From Oscillospiraceae bacterium (GTDB taxonomy: Bacteria > Bacillota > Clostridia > Oscillospirales > Oscillospiraceae), in contig JAFTGD010000047.1 of the NCBI GenBank assembly GCA_017458065.1, positions 1 to 64,000 on the forward strand: DNA of 64,000 nt, read 5' to 3'. This document shows positions 58,690 to 64,000 of this stretch, one piece after another. The translations under genes were made by a program, and so were the position numbers. Numbering within the stretch: the stretch's first letter is position 1; every line of letters starts with the position of its first letter. Below the pieces are notes generated by a model. The model had not been told where the DNA came from. It was given only the letters and a program-made list of their open reading frames with translations, and made no database searches.

Positions 58690-59568
58690 ATGATCAGAAG
58701 TATGACCGGATACGGCAGCGCCAAGGGGATTGTTGCCGGCCTTTCACTCAGTCTTGAGCTCCGCAGTGTCAATAACCGCTATCTGGATCTCAATATCAAG
58801 CTTCCACGCGGCTTCCTGTTTGCAGAGAGCGCCGTAAAGGCCTATATCCAGGACAGGGTCTCCAGAGGCAAGGTGGATGTCTTCCTGACCCTCGATTCCG
58901 TCGAGAGTGACCAGACCCGCATCCGGGTCAACGAGCGCCTTGCCGCGGCATACCGCGACGCCGTCTGCGCCATCGGAGAAGAGCTGAATCTTCCTGCCAC
59001 GCCTTCCGCCCTGGACATCGCCCGCTTCCCGGACGTGCTGTCGCTCGAGAAGGAGGAGTTGGACCAGGAAGCCTTTCTGGAAGCGCTGAAGCCGCTGCTG
59101 GACAGCGCGATCGGGGACTTTAACCAGATGCGTGCCAGAGAAGGGGAGAAGCTCTGCGAAGATCTGCTCGCCAAAGCGGACCGCATCGAAACGCTTGTCG
59201 GAGAAGTTGAACTGCAGAGTCCCAAGACGGTGTCCGCTTACCGCAGCAGGCTGGAGAACAAACTGCGCGAGGTCCTTGAGGATACTTCCGCCGCGGAGGA
59301 GCGCATCATCGCGGAGGCGGCAATCTTTGCAGACCGCATTGCCACTGATGAGGAAACGGTCCGCCTGCACAGCCACCTCTCCCAGCTCAGGACGCTGCTT
59401 AATCAGGGATCGCCCATCGGGCGCAAGCTGGATTTCCTGATCCAGGAGTTCAACCGCGAGGCCAATACCATCGGCTCCAAGTGCCAGGATTCCGAGATTG
59501 CCTACACGGTAGTAGAGCTGAAGTCGGAAATCGAAAAAATACGGGAGCAGGTTCAGAACATTGAATAA
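58690..59568 (+). CDS. yicC: YicC-family endoribonuclease-like protein
   Basis: This 292-aa protein opens with IRSMTGYGSAKG and contains ELRSVNNRYLDLNIKLPR and the C-terminal GRKLDFLIQEFNREANTIGSK, conserved in the YicC/YloC family, reported as endoribonucleases. It sits directly before remA-gmk-rpoZ-priA, the standard Bacillota order. The end overlaps remA by 8 bp. Confidence 0.94.
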   Translation: MIRSMTGYGSAKGIVAGLSLSLELRSVNNRYLDLNIKLPRGFLFAESAVKAYIQDRVSRGKVDVFLTLDSVESDQTRIRVNERLAAAYRDAVCAIGEELNLPATPSALDIARFPDVLSLEKEELDQEAFLEALKPLLDSAIGDFNQMRAREGEKLCEDLLAKADRIETLVGEVELQSPKTVSAYRSRLENKLREVLEDTSAAEERIIAEAAIFADRIATDEETVRLHSHLSQLRTLLNQGSPIGRKLDFLIQEFNREANTIGSKCQDSEIAYTVVELKSEIEKIREQVQNIE

Positions 59569-59818
59569 GCAACAGGAACTGCAGCTGCTTGCAATCGGAT
59601 TCGGAAACTACGTTGCGGTCGACAAGATTGTGACCATTCTCTCTCCGGACTCGGCCCCGATCAAGAGGCTGATTTCCGACAGCCGGGAGAAGGGACTGCT
59701 GGTCGATGCCTCCTTCGGCAGAAGCACGAAATCGGTTCTGCTGATGGAAAGCGACCATCTGATCCTCTCTTCTCTTACTCCGGAAGAACTGTCCGCGCGC
59801 ATTCTTGCGAATGAATAA
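59561..59818 (+). CDS. remA: Extracellular matrix regulator RemA-like protein (DUF370)
   Basis: This 85-aa protein has IGFGNYVAVDKIVTILSPDSAPIKRLI and GLLVDASFGRSTKSVLLMESDHLILSS, the DUF370/RemA signature. In B. subtilis RemA is a ring-forming DNA-binding activator of matrix and osmoprotection genes. The start is TTG 59561, overlapping yicC. The N-terminus is about five residues longer than usual. Confidence 0.9.
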   Translation: MNKQQELQLLAIGFGNYVAVDKIVTILSPDSAPIKRLISDSREKGLLVDASFGRSTKSVLLMESDHLILSSLTPEELSARILANE

Positions 59819-59836
59819 AACGGAGGACACTGCCCA

Positions 59837-60451
59837 ATGGCGGAAAAAGGGAAACTGATCATACTGTCCGGGCCTTCGGGAGTCGGGAAGAGCACGATCG
59901 TCTTCAAAGCGATGCAGGAGCGGAGCATTTTTTGCTTCTCCACTTCTGTCACAACCAGAGAACCGAGACCGGGCGAAGTCCACGGCAGGGAGTACTTCTT
60001 CATCGATCAGGAGCGTTTTGACGAGATGGTCGCCGCAGATGAACTGCTGGAATATGCCAGCTATGTGAACCACTCCTATGGGACGCCGCGCAGCTTCGTT
60101 GAAGAAAAACTCGAAGAGGGAATGAACGTTATCCTGGATATCGAGATCCAGGGCGCACGCCAGGTCTATGAGAAGATCCCGGAAGCCATCACGGTTTTTA
60201 TCCTGCCGCCGTCTATGGAGACTCTGCGGGAACGGCTCATCAAGCGGGGCACGGATTCCCGTGAGACCATCGAGGCGAGGATCCGGCGCGCCTGCCAGGA
60301 GATCGAAGAGGCGGACTTTTACGACTATCTGATCGTGAACGAGGACGTGGAAACCGCCGCGAAGGAGTTTAACGCCATCATCACGGCCGAGTATTGCCGT
60401 TTTGACCGGACAAAGGCCCTCGCGCTGAGAGAACCGGACTTCAACTGCTGA
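59837..60451 (+). CDS. gmk: Guanylate kinase
   Basis: This 204-aa kinase phosphorylates GMP to GDP. Motifs are SGPSGVGKSTIV (P-loop), SVTTREPRPGEVHGREY (GMP site) and a lid with RGTDSRETIEARI. ATG 59837 follows CGGAGG. It lies in the conserved remA-gmk-rpoZ-priA order. Confidence 0.96.
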   Translation: MAEKGKLIILSGPSGVGKSTIVFKAMQERSIFCFSTSVTTREPRPGEVHGREYFFIDQERFDEMVAADELLEYASYVNHSYGTPRSFVEEKLEEGMNVILDIEIQGARQVYEKIPEAITVFILPPSMETLRERLIKRGTDSRETIEARIRRACQEIEEADFYDYLIVNEDVETAAKEFNAIITAEYCRFDRTKALALREPDFNC

Positions 60452-60526
60452 CAATGAGCCTGAGGGCTTATTTCAACAATACGCACACCCAAACAGACAG
60501 AACAAAGAAAAGGAATTGATGTTATT

Positions 60527-60715
60527 ATGATGCTTTATCCCCCGGTAGCCGAACTGGTAGACAAAGTCGGAAGCCGCTATCAGCTTGTCAATCTCGTTGC
60601 GAGACGCGCAAGAACGCTCTCCGCCGAAGCAGAGGACCGTGAGGTCATGCTGGAGAAAAAGCCTGTCTCCACGGCCATTGACGAAGTATACACCGGAAAA
60701 CTGACCATCCGCTGA
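60527..60715 (+). CDS. rpoZ: RNA polymerase omega subunit
   Basis: This 62-aa protein contains ELVDKVGSRYQLVNLVARRAR and a C-terminal KPVSTAIDEVYTGKLTI, the omega pattern. ATG codons at 60527 and 60530 are both possible, with AAAGGAATTG upstream. Short omegas of this size are normal in Clostridia. It lies between gmk and priA. Confidence 0.92.
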   Translation: MMLYPPVAELVDKVGSRYQLVNLVARRARTLSAEAEDREVMLEKKPVSTAIDEVYTGKLTIR

Positions 60716-60723
60716 TCGGCCCG

Positions 60724-62970
60724 ATGTTCGCGAGGATCGCAGTTTCCGCGGCAAATTACAGCATCGACAAGCCTTACGATTATCGGATCCCGGAGCAACT
60801 GGAAGGGAAAGCAGGACCCGGAACGCGGGTGTTTGTTCCCTTCGGCAAGGGAAACCGCGTCTCGGAGGGCGTTGTGCTGTCCGTTGCCGAGACCAGCGAT
60901 TACCCTAACTGCAAGGAGCTGATCCGGACTGCCGAGGCCGAGCCGCTTCTGACACAGGAACAGCTTCGTCTGGCGCTCTTTATGCGGGAGCGCTACTTCT
61001 GCACGGTCTATGAGGCGGTGCGTTCCATGCTCCCTGCGGGCTACTGGTTCGACAAGACCGGCAGACAGAGAAGCAGGGATAAGACGCGGGAGATGCTGCG
61101 TCTTGCCGTGCCGGCGGAAGAGGCAGCCCAGTACGCCGAGACAAAGCTGCTGCGCGCGCCGAAACAGGCTGAGGTGCTCGAATTGCTGGCAAGCTTCGAG
61201 GTCCTCTCAGTACAGGATGTGATGCAGCACACCGGAGCCGGGCGGCCGGTGCTGAAGCGCCTTGCCGAGCTCGGTCTGGTGGAACTGTACCAGCAGGAGG
61301 TGCTGCGCCGTCCCGAACTCAGCGATACCGAACGGCAGCCCATTCCTCTTCTGAACAGGGAGCAGAGGGAAGTGCTGCACGCCATCCGCGAAGAGCGTAA
61401 AGGAATGCAGGCCGGCGCGGTCAGCCTGCTTGCCGGCGTGACGGGCAGCGGGAAAACCAGCGTCTATGCCCACCTCATCAGCGAGACCCTGGAGGAGGGG
61501 CACGGCGTTATCCTTCTGGTTCCCGAGATCTCACTGACGCCGCAGACCCTGTCGCTGTTTTCGTCCTGGTTTGGCGACCGCGTTGCCATTCTGCACAGCG
61601 GGCTCTCCTCCGGCGAGCGATACGACGAGTGGAAGCGCATCAAGCGCGGCGACGCGAAGCTTGTGATCGGCACGAGGAGCGCGGTGTTTGCGCCGGTTGC
61701 GGATCTCGGCCTTGTCATCATCGACGAGGAGCAGGAGGACAGTTACGCCTCCGAATCCGTTCCCCGCTACCAGGCGTGCGAGATTGCGCGTTTTCGCTGC
61801 ATTCAGTCCGGCGCGTTCCTGCTCCTGGGCTCAGCGACGCCGGATATCGGAAGCCGTTATCTGGCCCAGCAGAGGGAATACGGCTATCATAGGCTGAATC
61901 ACCGTTACAATGAGCAGCCGCTTCCGGCGGTCCATATTGTGGATATGAAGCAGGAGCTGCTTCAGGGCAATTCCTCCAGTCTGAGCAAGAGTCTCCGGGA
62001 CGCCATCCTGGAACGGATCGAGCGGAACGAACAATCCATCCTCTTCCTGAACCGCCGCGGCACCAACAAGCTGGTCACCTGCGGCACCTGCGGATATATC
62101 TATCGCTGCCCGCACTGCTCGGTCTCGATGACCTGGCATGCCAACCGGCGCCGGATGATCTGTCACTACTGCGGAACAAGCAGATATCTGGATTCCAGAT
62201 GCCCGGACTGCGGCGGTATGCTCAACTTTTTCGGCGCGGGGACCCAGATGGTGGAGGACGAACTGAAGGAGACTTTCCCGGGCGTCGGGATCCTTCGTGT
62301 CGACGCGGACTCTGTCAGTCCGGTCGGTTCTCACCAGGTGCTGTTCCAGCGCTTTGTGGAGGAAAAAATCCCTCTGATGGTCGGGACCCAGATGATCGCA
62401 AAGGGGCTGAACTTTGACAACGTCACTCTGGTGGGCGTGATTTCGGCTGATCAGGGACTGTATTCCAACGACTACCGGGCGGGGGAGAAAACCTTCTCGC
62501 TGCTGACCCAGGTCATCGGCCGCTGCGGCCGGAGCACAAAGCCCGGAGAGGCGTATATACAGACCTATACCCCGGATAACGAGATCATCCGGCTCGCTGC
62601 GCAGCAGGATTACGAATCCTTCTATGAGGCCGAGATCGAAATGCGGCGGATGCAGAAGGCCCCGCCGTTTGAAAACTGGGTCGGTCTGACGGCAACCGGC
62701 GTCCGCGAGGATCAGCTGCTTCATGCGCTGAAAAAATGCCGTGCGCAGCTTGAATCTGTCTTTGCCGCAGAGGGCGAGACCGTTGAGATCCTCGGTCCGA
62801 TCCCGATGGCAGTGGTGAAGGTAAGCGACCGGTATCGCTACCGTCTTCAGCTGCGCTGCAAACTGAATAAAAATATCCGCCGTATTCTGGCATCGACCTT
62901 GATCTCATGCAGCCAGGATCCGGAGATGAAAAAGCTGTCTTTCTATGTGGAGAATGACGCTTCCTCCTGA
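60724..62970 (+). CDS. priA: Primosomal protein N' (PriA helicase)
   Basis: This 748-aa replication-restart helicase has an N-terminal 3'-DNA-binding domain (SIDKPYDYRIPE; RVFVPFGKGNRV), Walker A VTGSGKTSVY, and motif II as DEEQ rather than DEEH. Zinc-binding cysteines lie in CGTCGYIYRCPHC and CHYCG...CPDCGG, and GTQMIAKGLNFDNVTLVGV completes motif V. Length and order are standard. The start ATG lies nine bases after the rpoZ stop. Confidence 0.95.
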   Translation: MFARIAVSAANYSIDKPYDYRIPEQLEGKAGPGTRVFVPFGKGNRVSEGVVLSVAETSDYPNCKELIRTAEAEPLLTQEQLRLALFMRERYFCTVYEAVRSMLPAGYWFDKTGRQRSRDKTREMLRLAVPAEEAAQYAETKLLRAPKQAEVLELLASFEVLSVQDVMQHTGAGRPVLKRLAELGLVELYQQEVLRRPELSDTERQPIPLLNREQREVLHAIREERKGMQAGAVSLLAGVTGSGKTSVYAHLISETLEEGHGVILLVPEISLTPQTLSLFSSWFGDRVAILHSGLSSGERYDEWKRIKRGDAKLVIGTRSAVFAPVADLGLVIIDEEQEDSYASESVPRYQACEIARFRCIQSGAFLLLGSATPDIGSRYLAQQREYGYHRLNHRYNEQPLPAVHIVDMKQELLQGNSSSLSKSLRDAILERIERNEQSILFLNRRGTNKLVTCGTCGYIYRCPHCSVSMTWHANRRRMICHYCGTSRYLDSRCPDCGGMLNFFGAGTQMVEDELKETFPGVGILRVDADSVSPVGSHQVLFQRFVEEKIPLMVGTQMIAKGLNFDNVTLVGVISADQGLYSNDYRAGEKTFSLLTQVIGRCGRSTKPGEAYIQTYTPDNEIIRLAAQQDYESFYEAEIEMRRMQKAPPFENWVGLTATGVREDQLLHALKKCRAQLESVFAAEGETVEILGPIPMAVVKVSDRYRYRLQLRCKLNKNIRRILASTLISCSQDPEMKKLSFYVENDASS

Positions 62971-63033
62971 TTCCGGAAGAATACGCGCGGAATACCGATA
63001 TCTCAAATGATCGTAATATGAAGGAGTATAAGG

Positions 63034-63549
63034 ATGGCTCTCAGAAATATCCTGACAGAGGAAGATCCTTCCCTCTATAAAAAATGCCGGGCCGTGACCG
63101 AGTTTAATCCCAGACTGCATCAGCTGCTGGACGACATGGCCGAGACGCTGGAGCAGGCGGACGGCGTCGGGCTTGCAGCGCCGCAGGTCGGCGTGCTGCG
63201 CCGCGTCGTTCTCGTGCTGGAGACCAATGTTCCGGAGGGCGAAGAGCCCTATGTGATCGAGCTGGTGAATCCCGAGATTATCGAAGCCACCGGCGAGCAG
63301 CACGAGGCGGAAGGCTGTCTGAGCGTCCCCGGACAGTACGGGATCGTTTCCAGGCCGGCTGTTGTGACGGTCCGGGCCCAGGACCGTGACGGCAACTTTT
63401 TTGAAGTAACCGGCGAGGGCCTCACGGCGCGATGCTTTGCTCACGAGCTGGACCATCTGGAAGGGATCGTCTTCACTTCCAAGTGCGAGCGGATGCTGAC
63501 CGAAGAAGAGCTGCAGGAGGCTCAGAACAGGGAAGAAGCGGAGGAATAA
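63034..63549 (+). CDS. def: Peptide deformylase
   Basis: This 171-aa metalloenzyme removes N-formyl groups from new proteins. All three motifs are intact: GVGLAAPQVG, EGCLSVPG with the Cys ligand, and HELDHLEG with the two His and the catalytic Glu. AAGGAG precedes ATG 63034. fmt follows one base later, the usual def-fmt pair. Confidence 0.96.
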   Translation: MALRNILTEEDPSLYKKCRAVTEFNPRLHQLLDDMAETLEQADGVGLAAPQVGVLRRVVLVLETNVPEGEEPYVIELVNPEIIEATGEQHEAEGCLSVPGQYGIVSRPAVVTVRAQDRDGNFFEVTGEGLTARCFAHELDHLEGIVFTSKCERMLTEEELQEAQNREEAEE

Positions 63550-63550
63550 G

Positions 63551-64000
63551 ATGCGGGTCATTTTTATGGGAACGCCGGACTTCGCAGAGGCTTCCCTGCG
63601 GCAGCTGATTGCAGACGGGTTCGAGCTCTGCGCGGTGTTCACCCAGCCGGACAAGGCGAGAGGACGCGGCATGCAGACAAGCTTTTCTCCGGTCAAGGAG
63701 TGCGCCCTGGAGCATAATATTCCTGTTTTCCAGCCGACGACACTGCGGGACCCCGCGCTCCTGAACGAAATAAAGGCTTTTCAGGCGGATATCATCGCAG
63801 TCGTGGCCTATGGTAAGCTCCTCCCGGACGAGCTGCTGACTTCCGCGCGCTTCGGCGCGGTGAATCTGCACGGATCTCTGCTGCCGAAGTATCGCGGCGC
63901 AGCCCCAATCCAGTGGGCTGTGCTGAACGGAGATACCAGGACCGGTGTCTGCACCTTCTATCTCGCAGCGGAGATGGATGCCGGAGATATCATCTATGAA
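63551..64000 (+). CDS. fmt: Methionyl-tRNA formyltransferase, 5' part
   Basis: The first 150 codons are in the window; the gene runs off the end. It starts VIFMGTPDFAEASLRQL and contains the catalytic segment NLHGSLLPKYRGAAPIQWAV with the N-H-D type formyl-transfer residues, then DAGDII. It formylates initiator tRNA, supplying the substrate that Def later acts on. Confidence 0.95.
   Translation, partial: MRVIFMGTPDFAEASLRQLIADGFELCAVFTQPDKARGRGMQTSFSPVKECALEHNIPVFQPTTLRDPALLNEIKAFQADIIAVVAYGKLLPDELLTSARFGAVNLHGSLLPKYRGAAPIQWAVLNGDTRTGVCTFYLAAEMDAGDIIYE

Noticed and set aside
61700..61780. PriA motif II DEEQ instead of DEEH as a sign of inactivation
   Set aside because: All other helicase and zinc motifs are intact and conservative variation at this position is plausible within Clostridia, so I treat the gene as functional.
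1..64000. CRISPR arrays, insertion sequences, integrases
   Set aside because: No regularly spaced repeats, no transposase or recombinase frame and no terminal inverted repeats were seen on either strand.

Overview
The window is 64 kb of a moderately GC-rich chromosome from a member of the Bacillota, class Clostridia, most likely an Oscillospirales-type gut anaerobe. This rests on gene content: an IspH-S1 fusion, a YtfJ/GerW spore protein beside scpAB, RemA next to gmk and rpoZ, a complete citrate-lyase operon, NfnAB electron bifurcation, and many small Clostridia-type zinc-ribbon and DUF proteins. Strong Shine-Dalgarno sites are general, and TTG and GTG starts are common. No species can be named from sequence alone.

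Layout. 1-7156: citrate fermentation operon (citD-citE-citF-CitMHS transporter-citC-citXG) with its own promoter, an internal terminator-like hairpin before citC, and a final terminator. 7255-14640: an accessory island. It holds an anti-sigma gene and an ECF sigma gene broken by an in-frame TAA, three fragments of unrelated phage genes (tail, terminase, DNA polymerase), and a four-gene minus-strand operon. That operon (HTH regulator, SMC/Rad50-like ABC ATPase, winged-helix middle protein, 332-aa third protein) has the architecture of an ABC three-component (ABC-3C) conflict system. A small gene with a stop at codon 3, a sigma-region-4-like protein and a one-helix membrane peptide follow. 14636-19436: secG and an SPFH / lipoprotein / YdjG-like / YdjH-like envelope-stress cluster. 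19481-27750: a long operon with a site-2 protease (no canonical start codon), scpA, scpB, DUF2953, ytfJ, rluB, a flavoprotein, cmk and ispH-S1. 27781-29153: rlmI and tRNA-Gly(CCC) on the minus strand. 29236-33914: a metal/oxyanion permease followed by three envelope proteins: a degenerate DnaQ-like/SH3b membrane protein, a serine-hydrolase-like protein and an apparently circularly permuted solute-binding lipoprotein. 33947-38940: cupin, S1 protein, TPR-like membrane protein, rpiB, a GH-like membrane protein and an acyl-ACP thioesterase. 38959-44487: nfnAB, a flavoprotein and a SpoVB-type flippase. 44506-53702: zinc-ribbon protein, long-form hpf, rsmI, clostripain-family protease, DUF4250, zinc ribbon, RluA-type synthase, DUF4342 and pcrA. 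53771-64000: prfC, fchA-like, cdaA-cdaR, rseC-like, yicC, remA, gmk, rpoZ, priA, def and the start of fmt.

How it fits together. The cit genes encode citrate uptake, the three lyase subunits, the prosthetic-group synthase/transferase and the activating ligase, so the operon covers citrate cleavage to acetate and oxaloacetate. The right-hand third is housekeeping (translation, nucleotide metabolism, c-di-AMP, chromosome maintenance). The least understood parts are the 7.3-14.6 kb island and the 29-34 kb envelope cassette.
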